Positions 1-12,890 are shown, counted from the stretch's first letter. The stretch is 64,000 bases of DNA from Acanthosoma haemorrhoidale (GCA_930367205.1 OV884011.1:40189754-40253753); one strand, 5' to 3'. The notes: generated by a model not told the origin, from the letters alone. Program-made: numbers and translations.

Positions 1-1950
1 CGTTGTACCGGGTACCGTTAGGCGTTTACCTCGCTGCCAGTTTTTCGATTATTGTTCAATTTTATATGAATCAAATTAAACTGAACTAGTAGATTAGCTT
101 TTTTTTTTCTAGTTTATGTCTAAGTAAGATGTCAAAATCCTTATCAGTTAGGTATAAAAAAAGAATACTCAAACACTTAAATAGAACATTAAAATATTCT
201 TATAAATTAAATACTTACAATATTACAATATAAATGTTTAAAATCGTTTCAGAATAAAGGGGACCATTGAAGAAGACATCTTTTCCCCAAATTTAATATA
301 TTTCTGGTTTTCAGATATTGCTTAGTAATTAAACTTGATGAAAATTACTGTGCTTCACTGAAATGGCCAACACACATCTACTTCCGTCAGAGAAGATCCG
401 TCATGGTTTCGACCACACGCAGCACAATGTCCTTTAACAATTTTTTGTCCAATTTCAAGCCTTACGGTTAGTAAAAATAACTTAGGCTAAATTAATAATC
501 ATCGAATAAAATGTAATAATGTTTATGTAAAGTTTACACATTTTTGATCGTAAATTGTAATTTAAAAAAAAAATGTTGGAAATGTATGTGAAATATTTAT
601 AAAAATAACTCAGTACTCCAAAATGAAAGTTAATTAGAACGCAAATCTAAATTTAATACAGATAAGAATGAAACGTTATGAAAACAACAGTAGCCCAATT
701 CTATTGATGGCTCACCAGCAGGTGACTATTGAAAGATAGTTCACCTCTGGCGTACATATATGGCAATATGGAGTCGTAGCCTCCAAATGATGCAACTTGT
801 ATTGCACTGTTGTCAGCTGGGGTACAACTGTACCCCCCCCCCCTCCTCACCTATCACAGGGTTAAGTAATGAAATAATAAAGTGAATACAAAATAAAATA
901 TCGGGATAAACTTATGGGTCTTCGCGTGAGGTACCTAAATATTTGATCTTTATCAATGTTTAGAACCAAAACGATCAGTCCATTTTGCAATGATATTTTC
1001 CTAGTTTAAGGAACAAATAGATTTTAGATAATTTGGTGTGCTACATTTATGATTTACTTTATGAATAATAATTTCCATTTCCACAACAAAACTTTTGCGT
1101 TCAATAATAGGAGCGCTTCCGATCTATGCTGTAATCAGCTCAGGCTCGGCAGTGCTTTCCCCACTCAAAATCAGTACTGAGCCTAGTGATGAAAATGAAG
1201 AATGAACGAATAAATAATCAAGTGTAGCAAAAGAACAACAGGGTTTCAATTAGAAAAAAGTACTATAGTAGATAATCTACATTTATAATTTAGTTTCTTA
1301 TTATTATCCTTTTAAACTTTCAGAGTAATTGATTCTAATAATAAATCGTTTTCTTGAATCTTTTTATAAAATTAATTTATAAAAGTTTAGTTGAGTCATT
1401 TCGCATATTTCATTTACCCAAAAAGTTCGATATGTGTAATTTAAATGTGCCAGAAGATTGGTTTCATGATCTCCTGTTTGTCCCATGTTTAAATCCGCAC
1501 ATTTATTTTATTTCAGTAATAATGATATACAATCATTACCACTTTCAGTTGTGGTATTGATCCAATAATTTGTCTTTGACTAACATCTTTTAATAAGCAT
1601 ACAAATGAAATTCAATTCTTAAAAATTATTCTTTATCCGAACACCATAAAATTCTTATTATTTTGGTTATTGTCATCTCTCGGAAGTTATTATTATTTCA
1701 ATTTTAATTAATATTAGACTTGATTTCATAATATTATATTTTATTTATATTATTATAATTTCTTTCTTGTAACATTTTATATGTTGTAGATGTTAATATA
1801 GTTACTGTATCACTTAAACTAAAAAAAAAATCCTATGTATATCTTTGTAATTTCAAGAAAGCGTTATATTTCCTTGTAATGTATATTCTGTAGAATCAAT
1901 AAAAACATTAATTTTTAATAATTGCTTATAAAAAAAAAAATACCTGGTAA
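1..1950. other. AT-rich stretch without a recognised gene
   Basis: No supported gene is seen. A short minus-strand open stretch at about 363-473 reads as 36 codons with a C-x2-C pair near its middle, but no splice sites or homology support it. The remainder is AT-rich intergenic-looking sequence with short homopolymer runs (for example a C run near 832-843). Confidence 0.5.
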
Positions 1951-2749
1951 ATGATTAATGTCGGATGTGGAAGGGTATAATTAAATAACAAATCTTCCGT
2001 CCCGCAATATGGCATTTCTACACCCATAACTTTTTAGACTACTCTCAGCTGTCATCTTCAGTTGGATGTTAGGAGGAATGGAGGGGGTGTAAATGAATAA
2101 CAGTTTTGCAGCGATGGTAATATAATTAATAAAAATGTTAATCTTACAATTAATTATGAAATGGCTTAGACAAAGAAAAGAAGATCTAATAGAAATATTA
2201 ATGAAACTAAACAAGAAACAAGTATACGTATAGCTTTAAACTAAGAAATGAAGGTTATAAGGAATAGTTTATAAGTTTTCTTGGTTCACTACTGCAGGGT
2301 TCAATAGTCGGTAGCTGACGCATGCTAAACTGGGCAGACCAGCGCTGGTTATGGCGACGGTCCTCACGTTTGAAAATCCTTTGAGTAAGAGATGAAATAA
2401 GGAGAAAGTAAGGCTACTTACTGGAAGTAGTGTCAACCATAGTGATGTTAAATAGTGGGGTTGATGAGGTTTCTGGATGAGATACCCTAGCACCTGGTGC
2501 CAAACTCAACATCCGCCACAGGGGCGATGAGGATGACAATGTGCCGACGAATGTTGTCTGAAGGAGGTGTTTAAGGTTGGAGGCCGACTAGACGCTTCTT
2601 CCACAAGAATAGCTTCAAATCTGAGCAAGGTTTTTGTCGTGTGACAATACATTTTAGCAACTGAAGATGACAATTTAGAGCTGTCGAAAACGTTATTGAT
2701 GAATAAATACCATATTGTGAAAAGACGGAAGACTTAAAGATTTTAAACT
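1951..2749. mobile_element. Fold-back/MITE-like element with long imperfect terminal inverted repeats
   Basis: The left end near 1967-2060 (AAATCTTCCGTC, then AGCTGTCATCTTCAGTTG) is matched in reverse complement by the right end near 2645-2745. The outermost unit is flanked by the direct repeat ACCTGGTAA at 1942-1950 and 2750-2758, which could be a 9-bp target-site duplication. No transposase is visible inside. The same inner motif (GACAGCTCTAA next to GTCATCTTCAGT) recurs in the elements at 45.5 and 62.3 kb, so this is a dispersed non-autonomous family. The superfamily is uncertain. Confidence 0.6.
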
Positions 2750-2758
2750 ACCTGGTAA

Positions 2759-3746
2759 TTTATTTGTCAATCCATCTTGTTCACTGAAAATATTGACAAA
2801 AAGATTCTATTACGACCTGCTTGGAATGTTTTAAATACAAAATGCCTATTGGCTTTCAAAACTTGAATTCTCACAACATCGTTGAAATATTACCTTAAAG
2901 TTTCCTTGACCATGAGGGAATTGGGACTTTAAATCATAAATAGAATAGCTTCTGAACTAGGACTTGAGATATCTTAAATGTTAGCAAACCTTTTTATAGC
3001 ATTTCACTCGTTTATATCTTTCCTATACCTCCTATTAATTGGTTTGATTTGATCCAGTTTAACCATATAGAGGCATATTCCGAGGTATTATGGAATATAC
3101 GTTTTAAATTTCAAAGCAATTGAATCATTTATGACCACTATCATAAACCATTCATACTGACAGACCTAACGATCGTTCCGTATCTGAATGAAAGCATAGT
3201 AATTCCCTAAGAGACGAATATTCAAACAACCATAATTACACAGTAATATTTATGTTATGATGTTATGTTATATAACATAATATATTTTTAAGAATTTTGA
3301 TTGGGATCTATCCCGTTGGTTACACATTGTAACCGGAACCCTTTCAAAAGCTGATATTTCCCCTGCATTATTTCATCATTCCCGCCTTCTATTACTAACC
3401 TTGGCTCCCATTTTTCTCTACAGGCCACTTCCGCCGCAAGTGTATTTCTTCTGAGGACACTTACATTTATCACAGAATTGTCATTAATTGTCCAATTGTA
3501 TCACAGAAGATTGATCCATTAAAATAAGTAAAAAAGAATCCAATTAAACACGAATTGCGTAATTTATTATATTTATTCATTGTATATAATATCAAATGTT
3601 AATGTATTTGGCAATCCTTTATCACAACCAATAAGGTAGTATCCTAATAGGTCTTATCTCAATCTCTCTTATATTTTTTTAATTATGGTATCAATCCCAA
3701 AGGTAAAACCTGATTTAAAAACATTAACTTTATTTTATTATATTTG
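2759..3746. other. Intergenic sequence, nothing recognised
   Basis: Short open frames only, none with domain features or splice support. A small palindromic AT stretch lies near 3256-3280. Confidence 0.5.
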
Positions 3747-4995
3747 TGAGAATCCAAACACCTTTTTCCCACACACCAGTTTGGTTTCCGCCAACGGCAT
3801 TCCACTGCTCAACAAGGTCTTCGCGTTGTTGATCACATCTCCTCAGCCCTTGAAACCAAACAGTATTGCACTGCTGCCTTTCTTGATATAGCTCAAGCTT
3901 TTGACAGGGTTTGGCACGCAGGTTTGCTCTACAAGCTCAAAAGATATTTACCACAGACTCTTTTCCTAATCCTACAGTCCTACCTTTCAAACCGCTTCTT
4001 CCAAGTCCGCTGTGGTTTAGAATACTCTAACTACTATCCCATAAATGCAGGAGTTCCACAGGGCAGTGTCCTGGGCCCCATCCTCTATAACCTATACACC
4101 GCTGATGTCCCCTCTACTCCCAATACCTTCTTGGCCACATTTGCAGATGACAATGCAGTCTTGTCATACCACCAAGACCCCGACATAGCATCCCATAACC
4201 TTCAAAAACACCTTGACGAGATCGAGTATTGGTGCAATCAATGGCGGATCAAAGTTAATGAAGCAAAATGCTCCCACATTACCTTAACCCTTTGTCGCAA
4301 GACTTGTCCACTAGTTTATTTTAATTCTATTCCTCTCCCTGTATCCGAGACAGTACGGTACTTAGGCTTCCATCTTGACAAACGACTGACCTGGAACCCA
4401 CATACGAGACTAAAAAGACAAGAACTAAACAGACGCTTTGGACAACTGTACAGACTACTTCAAAGGACATCCCATCTCTCAATAGAAAATAAACTACTAT
4501 CTACAAAGTTATACTTAAACCAATCTGGACATACGGAATAGAGCTATGGGGGACAGCAAAAAAGTCGAACATCAAGCGTATCCAATCCTTTCAATCCAAA
4601 GTCCTAAGAACAATAGTAAATGCCCCTTATTATGTCAGCAACAAAACCCTTCATAACGATCTTAATATACCCTACATTCTAGAACTCATCCCTTCCAAGT
4701 TTATGAAATTCCACAGTAGCCTTTCCAACCACCCTAATCCTGTAGCACAGTCAATGCACTGCGCCACTCATCCCTATAATCCTCCTCGGAGACTGAAACG
4801 GCAGTGGCCTCGTGACCTACTATAAAAGCGTGACAGTGGGAGTCCTGGCAATGGCCAGTTTCTCCAATCATGTCCTATTGTATGAATAAGCGAGTGAATG
4901 ATGCTGTAAATATGGTATGAATGAGATCATTTATCTGTATTATTATTGCCTTATAAAAGGCAGATTGTAATTATTGCACAATAAAGATTGTTAAC
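3747..4995 (+). mobile_element. Jockey-type LINE fragment, 3' half of reverse transcriptase
   Basis: This is a truncated non-LTR retrotransposon. One frame is open from about 3747 to 4541 and shows reverse-transcriptase landmarks in order: HQFGFR, the motif A region FLDIAQAFDRVWH, GVPQGSVLGP, then FADDNAVLS as the catalytic motif C (the usual T after FADD is N). YLGFHLDKRLTW follows, typical of the Jockey thumb region. A frameshift near 4505-4530 breaks the frame; the adjacent frame continues (TYGIELWG) to about 4824. The 3' end carries AATAAAG at about 4981. The 5' part, including the endonuclease, is missing. It is a dead, 5'-truncated copy; a second copy lies at 33600-34372 and a related 3' end at 7485-7640 on the other strand. 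Confidence 0.9.
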
Positions 4996-5687
4996 TGTTA
5001 TATATTATATATTTATGAATTGATTCCAATAGTCTAGTCCGTTTTATAATTAAAATTAGAAATTTGGCGTAAGGTCACTGCCCTTCACGAAATACGACGA
5101 CATATCCGAGTCTTCAATCTCTCGTGAGAAGAAATTACACATTCTAATAGAGTGCAATAAGGTCGTAATAAGTGCCTTGTCTTTGGTGGATAGCAATCGC
5201 ATGTGTCTTTTCTGCTCTATTATTAATTTATAACTACATTGAGTTGTACGATGAAACTTTTCTCCTTTGTGAACTGATATTACATGACACTTTAAATTAC
5301 TCGAGTGGCAAGTTTTGAAAGTGCAATGAGGCCAATGGAGTTTTTTGAAACCTTTTTAACATCTTTTTGATTAATGGTGTCGTCTCCTGAAAGATGTATT
5401 TTCGACTATCTAAAAACAAAATATTACACTGTTTACTTTTTTTATTTTTATTCTAAGAAAGTTCTAATGTAAGTATTTAATATTCGCTTAGGGTCTACCA
5501 GACTTTATCTATAAATACCGTTTGTCATTGCAATCTGTAATTCAAGATGAATTGTAAATTGAAACGTGAATAATGTTTTGTTATGTCTGTATAGAAATCC
5601 CATAAATTTATTTAATTCAAAAAAAATTTGGGCAGGCAACATTTCGTTCGCCTATAATAGTGTCAAACTAATATCGTGTCTCAATCA
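4996..5687. other. Intergenic sequence, nothing recognised
   Basis: AT-rich; no domain-bearing frame, RNA gene or repeat structure was seen. Confidence 0.45.
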
Positions 5688-6751
5688 CAGTGGAATCCCG
5701 ATATTTCGTATCCCGATTATTCGTATTTCCGGCTAATTCGTACAAATTTGCCGGTCCCCTGAGAAAATCCCGGTAAGTGGTATAAAAACAATGCATTTCA
5801 GTCCCCCTCGGTAATTCGTATTATTTTTATGCTCGAGGTCACTTAAAACGCCTTATAATACTACAGAAGCAAGGGAGAGCGAGTGAGAGAGACAAGTTTT
5901 CTATGAAATCCCATATGTAATTCGTAATCTTTTTGCTCAAAGGAAATAAGGAGAGGAGAGAGGGAAAGTTTTAGGAATTGTACTAAGCTTTTCTTTCGTT
6001 TCTATTGTTCAGTCTCGTTTTCGTTATCGTGGTGACACGTTACCATTTTGACGACGGCCTAGCAGTAGTGGACATGTTAGCCGTCGAAGAAATTGTAGAT
6101 CCATCTGGGGACGTTGATGATGAAGATAGAGAGGGCGATGAAGATGATGTACCAACAATTACTGCTAAAGTTGCTAAACAATACGTGAACAACGTGCGAA
6201 ATTTTTTAGCAATATCAGATGTTGGTCTGAACACTCTTCATAAAGCAATTGACTACACCCGTCTGCAAGGATTGCGTAAAAAAACAAATCTTATAACGGA
6301 GCGGGGGTTATCGTGTTAAACACCGGGTTTGTCAAGTATTTCAGGGAGTCGAAAAATATCTCAGCTCTGACTCAGGGGCTCGGGCTTATATATGAGGCCA
6401 GCCAGTAGGGTGGGGATAACTCCCCACCTACGACTGTATCCCCATTACTTATCCCCCCCTCTCCGACTGGCGTCATAAGCTTAATTTATTAAACATATGG
6501 AAAAAATGATAGATATGATATGATCTGGTCGAGAAGAGAGTGACTTATAATTATTTATAATCAAGAGGTGGCCACAACAGCATGTATTGTTTATTGTTTA
6601 GTCTAGTACTAAGCTGTGCTTATTCTATAATTGTTATCCTTACTACAGTGTACATGCGTGTTTGCATTAATACGTTTTTTAATTTTGTACTCCCAATAAT
6701 TCGTACCAAACTGTCAGTCCCTTGACAATGCGAATCATCGAGATTATACTG
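5688..6751 (+). mobile_element. pogo/Tigger-type DNA transposon, internally deleted
   Basis: The ends are inverted repeats: CAGTGGAATCCCGATATTTCG at the left and, on the opposite strand at the right, CAGTATAATCTCGATGATTCG. The right end is followed by TA and the left end is preceded by CA, consistent with an eroded TA target duplication. Of the coding capacity only a C-terminal piece remains (about 6005-6319): an acidic segment of D and E, then LHKAIDYTRLQGLRKK, which resembles the end of Tigger-class transposases. The DNA-binding domain and DDE core are absent, so it could move only with a helper. Length is 1064 bp. Confidence 0.8.
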
Positions 6752-7484
6752 TATTAAGTTTGAAATATTTACTTTGCTTTAGACTTATTTCTTTACAATT
6801 AACTTAATTATTGCATATTGTAATATTTATCTTTCATTGTTTCTTACTTATATTTTTAAGGCATTATTTGACTTTGTCATTATATATTATTTTTAGGTTG
6901 AGGCCCCCATTCATTTGTTGTAATTTTTCCTCTAGATGATTCTACAAATAATTAATCAAATTTTATTTATTTTTTATTATGTTATTTTATGAGTGACTTT
7001 ATTTTTTTTCAATACCGGAAACCCTTATGTTTTCTAAGCATCTGTATATCTCTCTTTCTGACTGACTTGCAGTTTGTCCTCTAGTCAAAATGAAGTCATT
7101 GATAGAAAATTTACATTGAAGGGCCATTCTATATAAAAAAAAAAAAAACATGTGGGCATATAGCCATTCTTATTAAACACGATTAATAAGTCATCAAATA
7201 AATTCTTAACATCAACAAGTAAGTACCAGGATTTAGTTTTTGTGTCATTAGTGTATATTGTGTAAGCTGCTGAAGCAGTTGAGAGAAAAGTCATAACCGG
7301 CCCCCACATAAGCCTGGCTCAGGCAAGTGTGAATAGAGGGAGGGATTTGCCTATCACTAATTTCGAGGGTCCTTGGCCGAGAGTGTGAGTGTGAGGTTTC
7401 TTAGTTACTACTTTTTTTTATTCTCCAAATTATTTTCTATTTATTTTTATTATTTTATCTCCTACTAATTTATTATTCTCAGAT
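6752..7484. other. Intergenic sequence, nothing recognised
   Basis: T-rich and AT-rich. A poly(A) tract lies near 7136-7148. No supported gene. Confidence 0.45.
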
Positions 7485-7640
7485 AATTCCTAAAAGCCTC
7501 ATTCATACGATATTTACAAACAGCCTAGAGGAAGTGGAGTCTTGGGAAGTCCCCCACGCTCCTACGTCAGCCGCTGACCAAGAGCGCGAGAGCCATAGAC
7601 GCTCAGGACATGATAGGAGAAACTGGTCGTGAGCTTTAAA
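7485..7640 (-). mobile_element. Jockey LINE 3' untranslated end, reverse orientation
   Basis: Read on the minus strand this matches the tail of the LINE copy at 34200-34350: a GACTTGGCTGACG-like segment, then GTGGGGGACTTC, AAGACTC, CTTCCT and CTGTTTGT before GTATGAATGA. It is therefore a fragment of the same Jockey family. An open frame crossing it on the minus strand (7562-7864) is not taken as a gene for this reason. Confidence 0.65.
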
Positions 7641-9763
7641 ATGCTTTTGAGAGAGCAATAGATAGCATTACCGCCATCTGACTCAACCACCATATCAATC
7701 ACCAATGGAAAAATCAACACGTCAATCAGGACCATATCCCGTACCGTCCTTAGATTCACCATTTTCCACAACCAATCCTTTTGGGCCACCACAAGTCCCA
7801 TTGGATCAATATAATGATAGCATTGCTGCTCTATGTACCCTAAGCCACATCCGTTATTCGTCATCGGTAAATATCAACGATTTCAAATTGATGAATGATA
7901 AATTCAAAAAAATAATGGGAACTGGCAAGTAGATTTACTTTTACAAAAGTAGAGTCACGAGGATCATGCCTTACACTTAAGATACATACCGAACGACTGT
8001 AAAATATCTCCAGAACACTAAAGCAGACTTACTTGTGTACTGAGTGTTTGTTGACATCAATTAGTAGGAATTTACAAACTTTCGCATTGACCGATAAAAT
8101 TCAAGAAGACCCCTAAATATCTCATATGTCTACATATCTGAGATCCTTCTACCTCCTAACTCCTCAGCTCTCGCTAGGCTTCTTACCCTTTTCCTCACTG
8201 ATTTCAGAAGACTCATAATTCGTCTTGTATTACTTCTCACAACCCTTGTTTCCCACCTCATTCCGAGCTTTCATAAACGATTAAGAGAAAGAGCTCACTA
8301 TCTATCCTCCTTTGAAATGCCGACAGTATCCGAAATCACACAAATAAACTGACAACATATTACATAAAAAAAAACAATGACGTTGCAAATATCACGGAAA
8401 CGCGACTAGGCTGCTTGCTAGCAGATTTCGAAAAAAAACCCACAGTACCAAACGTATTGAACAGACCGTCCGAATGGGACTACCAACGCTGGTACTGGTA
8501 GCCTTAGCTATCATTCCCTTTCCCATCACATCGTCTTCTTGACTGCCCAGCATTTCTTACAGCATCAAGCTATTCATTTTATTTCCCCTTCAACATTGCA
8601 GCAGTATATTGTCAACCTATTAAATCCATTTTCTACTCATATTTAATTCATTTCTCAACCTTACTGGACACCATTCCTTTGCTGTTGGAGTTCAATGCAA
8701 AACATCAACAGTGGGGATCCCGAACCAGTAACTTGGGCGTACTTTGCCATTTGCACTTTTAACCATAAACTATACCACTCTCTCTCCTCACTCCTGTTAC
8801 CATTGGCCTACTGTTCCCAATCAAAATACAGACAGTCTTGATTTTTTCATCCAACATGTAGTACGAATGATAAAATCATTCAGTACACAACTTGATAGGC
8901 TTTCCTCGTCCCTCTTTCTGTACACTTGATCCCCAATCTACCAGACCCTTCTTCATTTATTATGGAGCCAGATGACCGAGAACTTTTTCATAAACATCTA
9001 ACCGATTCGGTTGACCTCGGGGTTACCCTAAAACCCTCAGGATCTAGACATCTGCTTGGAATGCTTCAAAATTTCGATCCTATCTGGAAGTTAGAACCAA
9101 AATCCTTTACCTCTCCTCCTTTACTCTTCTCCTCTAAAATCTAAAATGTTAGCGAGACGGGTCTGACTTTTTTTTACGATTGATTTTGTTTTCCAATGCT
9201 TTCAGTTAACCAGAAACAAATCAGCATATTTCGCTTGTTTTGAAACATCTTTAAAAGTTTCAGACCAGTTGAATCATTTTTACGACCACTATCATAGAAC
9301 ATTTGGACTTGTCAATAACGTACCTGGACTAGGATTTTTCACTATCTTTAGTATAGCACATACATCACATAATCAATAATCTGATAATTGCGTCTGCTCA
9401 TTCAAAAGAAGTTGCTTAAAAACACCAGCATACCTATTAATAATTTCAATACTAACACATTTTATCAATTTTAAAATCAAATTCAAATATCAGTTAAAAA
9501 CAAACTTGTATTATAAAACAGTTCATAGCTAAGCAAAAATAAATCAAATGCAATACTAACATTTACAACTATAACTAGCAATACACGGACTGTTGATTGC
9601 ATACATATCCATGTCTTCTAAAAACAAACTAGAAAAGCTAAACAAATCAACACTTTCATTTATCTCTTTATGGAACTTTTTATAGCATTTTATTCATTTT
9701 CATTTGAAAAAATTCTGTTAGTTAGTTTGTTGATATTTAACGTAGCTATGTTTAACGTATTTT
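7641..9763. other. Unassigned region with degenerate plus-strand open stretches
   Basis: Plus-strand open stretches lie at 7705-7932 (75 codons, Pro/Ser-rich at the start) and 8926-9144 (72 codons). Between 8130 and 9140 one plus frame is unusually low in stop codons, suggesting an old transposon coding region. I recognise no domain and no splice structure, so no gene is called. Confidence 0.3.
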
Positions 9764-10213
9764 TTATCCATTTCCTTTACTGTTTGTAGGTTGGAATATT
9801 TCGTTGGTAATCAAAATAAAATTTAGAGGCTTTTGAACTGGCTCTGGATTGCCGTAGATGACGTAGGAGAACAAACCGATTGCATAGGCGTTGGGGTGAC
9901 CAGAGAAGCGGGAATGGAAATTCTGGTAGTCGTAAGTGGTTTGTTCCTGGATGAAAGAGATTTTGGGATCAAGGTGTAGGTCACAATTGTTGGCATAGAA
10001 GGCTTTAAGAAGATTGGCGATCTGGTTAAGGATTCTGGATAGTACAAAGTTGATGTGAAGGATATTGGAAAGCTTGGCACTTTCCCAGACGTCTATTCCA
10101 TAGCATGATACACTCTTATGAGCCCAAAACTGCTGGTTTCCTATCTTATCCATACGATCTTTGAGTACGGCTGCATTGATCCCTCGCCACGGTCTTGAAT
10201 GCTTTATAAACAG
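9764..10213 (-). CDS. Uncharacterised 149-codon open frame
   Basis: The minus frame is open from just after a stop at 10216 down to the stop at 9764. The first Met is at 10153, giving 129 residues. The protein is mixed in composition, with no signal peptide, no low complexity and a plausible globular pattern. Notable pieces are FVLSRILNQIANLLKAFYAN in the middle and FHSRFSGHPNAYAIG near the C-terminus. A second minus frame (9823-10080) overlaps and is regarded as a shadow. Upstream, 10214-10270 has no in-frame continuation and no clear acceptor. I do not recognise the family. It could be a host exon, a fragment of a transposon or an integrated sequence of other origin. Function is unknown. 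Confidence 0.35.
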   Translation of the reverse strand: MFIKHSRPWRGINAAVLKDRMDKIGNQQFWAHKSVSCYGIDVWESAKLSNILHINFVLSRILNQIANLLKAFYANNCDLHLDPKISFIQEQTTYDYQNFHSRFSGHPNAYAIGLFSYVIYGNPEPVQKPLNFILITNEIFQPTNSKGNG

Positions 10214-12623
10214 CTATCTTCAATTTATCTCCGGGATCCCGATTATTCACAAGTGGAATAAACTATTCTTATTCTTCAGAAAAAAAAAACTTTGTTAGTA
10301 CTTTGCTTTATAAAATTATTCCGACTCTATTTTTTAACATTTTCAATTTTTATGATTTGAAATCTCCAATCCACTCCCAGTTAAAACTCCATAAATCACT
10401 CCTTTCTTGTCCATGCGTTTAATCCTTTGGGACCTCTATTCTCCAATATCTCCCTCTATTCACTCTCTCTATGCCCTCCCACTTTTTAGATCCTATCTTT
10501 TCAATTTTTTTTCTATCAAACCATTGTGGTCTTAGACTCACTAGTTTGAGTGCTAGTGTAGTTTATAAAAAAAAAAATAAACATGTTTGTCTCTCTCAAC
10601 TTCCTTTTAAGATTTCTTTCCCCAACTTGGAAGATTGATTATTTCAGGATCTTATTGAAATCTGAGCCTCTTGTTCCCTGATGATATCCTTGTTTGGAAT
10701 TCTGTTGAATATTGCCTCTTTGGCCAACCTGGAACTAATTATGTCGGTTAACTGAATTGTTATGATAGCGGTGGGTTCCCAACCTTATATGTGTATAAGT
10801 GATTTTCACGTGGTATGTTTCACTTATAGCTTTTCATTGTGGTACTCTGGTGGAAAAAGTATCATTTGGAATTTTACTCATTGTCTAATAAACCTCAGTG
10901 AGTATTGTAGGATATCAGAGAAGATATGATTACTGATCGTACGCTCCGCATCATGTTTAGGGATTTAGCAATTTCTGTTTGATTTCAATTATGCTACCTG
11001 AACCTGATATTTATGAATGTTGTATGTTTTTTCACTATAAATTTCTATGTAGGATAATTACCATTTATAAGCGGAAGATGGCTATAAGAGATATAAGGAA
11101 ATTTGTTAGTTGATTACTTTATTGTAACTAGAGCTTAAATCTTCATGATTTTTTTTTAATACTTTTGCCTGAAGCACAATTAGTGAATTAGCTGTTGTTT
11201 TCAGTACTCAGCAGTACTGAACCTGTCTATGACAAGTTGTATATTAGTAATAGAAATGAATAAAAAGTTTGCCAACCCACAATATATTTTGCATATTAAT
11301 ATATTGGACGATTTGCGAGTATAAAATAACATTGGTCCTGAGGAACTGGTTATGTACTCAGTTTCTAGATGAGTTTTTTCTAAGACCCTTGGATCTTCTT
11401 CAATTTCAATCAAATGACTGGATATCTTAGATTAGAAATGTACTTATAATACTAGTTGTGGAACTTAATACGGCTGACTATAATTATCTGCCAAAGAAAA
11501 AAAGATATTAACAGGACGAGGTTTCAAACCCGGGACCTCCAGATCTTCAGCCTCTTTCATCTGAACCATCCTTGTGAGCCCCCGCTTACACAATTTCTAA
11601 TTTGTTTAGGTTATCTTGCAGAACATATTACAATTCAGAGGACAGGACTGCTGCAATCTGCGAAGGGAAACTGCAATGTAGTCTATTTAGAGTTACATAG
11701 AATTACAATTTTGTATTGTTGATTAGAACCTCTGCCCAGTCATTATCATTTTTCTTTGGCTATTAATTATGGTAGAAAGACTTTATTTTATTTTGTTATC
11801 CCCTGTATCTGAAAATTGATTTTTAAGTAGATTAAGCTTAAGTTTTTTAAATTTACCCAAAGTTTTGTTGGGTTACAGTTTTTAATTTATTATTAACATC
11901 AGAAAAATAACATAAATTAGTTTCAGCAACTAACTGGTTGGTGAGAGAGAAATTCAATGTGAACTTTTTCTCAAAGATGTATGTTCTCTAACTTCAGTAA
12001 ATTCTGCCGAACCTATTTCCTATTTCATAACAGCAGAAAAAATGACTGAAAATATTCTACAGTTAAAAACATACCGACAACTACTGTCAAAACAAATATC
12101 AGCTATTTCTAACGAGTAGGATGCAGTTCAGATGGTGTTTGTCAAATTTAACAACCTTTGCCAATGTGTGCAGATGAATTTCAAATTTGATGTGGAAAAG
12201 TAAATTCAATCAAACTTAAATGGGATTAGGATATACTAATAGCTTTAAAAAATAATCACATGGTGTGTCTAGCTGGCTTCATGAAATGAAGTTTAGCTCC
12301 ATTAGAAGGTTTAGTGGCCCTACATAAGTAGGACTTCGGGGTCAAAGGACTGAATCACAGGAGGTTGATATGACTTCTTTAGAACTTAAGGATTTTACCT
12401 ATACCCTCATGTTACATTGAACTCTTTATACACCAAGAAAGGCTAGCCACTTGGCTGACTGTTAAGGGAAACATATCAACTTAAAAAAAAAAAAAAAGGT
12501 AGCAGAACATGAGTAATTCATGTGAAGGGAAAAGCCAAGAGAACTTAGATTAGTGAAGTCAAGTTAAAAAAAACCTGATAGTAAATAGTAGTTAAATAAA
12601 CTGCCCGCAGTGAGCATATGATA
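10214..12623. other. Gene-poor stretch with possible LINE tail and a SINE
   Basis: A C/T-rich segment at about 10330-10560 ends in GTGTAGTTTAT and an A-rich tail near 10567-10580, as a LINE 3' end would. A tRNA-like repeat lies at 11481-11540 (separate entry). A poly(A) run lies at 12484-12497. No supported gene. Confidence 0.4.
11481..11540. repeat. SINE-like repeat with tRNA B-box-like motif
   Basis: The segment reads TAATTATCTGCCAAAGAAAA, then GATATTAACAGGACGAGG and TTTCAAACCCGGGACCT. The second half resembles a tRNA B box (GGTTCGAANCC). Diverged relatives with the same order lie near 22134-22190, 28841-28892, 29811-29855, 38611-38670, 41023-41060, 53148-53205 and 53996-54045. Confidence 0.5.
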
Positions 12624-12718
12624 CACAGGTGGTCTGAAAAGTTTCCGACCTCAACATGAAAATGATAATAAAATAAATAAAAGCTTTGTTAGGTCGGAAA
12701 CTTTTCAGACCATCCTCG
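12624..12718. mobile_element. 95-bp mariner-type MITE
   Basis: Two 28-bp terminal inverted repeats (12624-12651 and 12691-12718) share GGTCTGAAAAGTTTCCGACC perfectly and 24 of 28 positions overall. They flank a 39-bp AT-rich centre. TA dinucleotides lie directly outside both ends (12622-12623 and 12719-12720), the target duplication expected for a Tc1/mariner element. It has no coding capacity. Confidence 0.85.
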
Positions 12719-12890
12719 TAAGAGTTATCGCCAGAGTGCTTGTAAATTATAAGCTCCTGACAATGATTCTCATTAGCTGATTTCAGTATCATGAACTCCT
12801 TCATTAAAGGGAAATAGCATACCACTCCACATTGATTAAGAGGGTATCTTCGCATGTGTCCTGAGTGACGTGGCTAGGCTTTTTTATGGA

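Noticed and set aside
7562..7864. Minus-strand 100-codon open frame
   Set aside because: Its downstream half coincides with the reverse-oriented 3' end of the Jockey LINE family, so it is repeat-derived.
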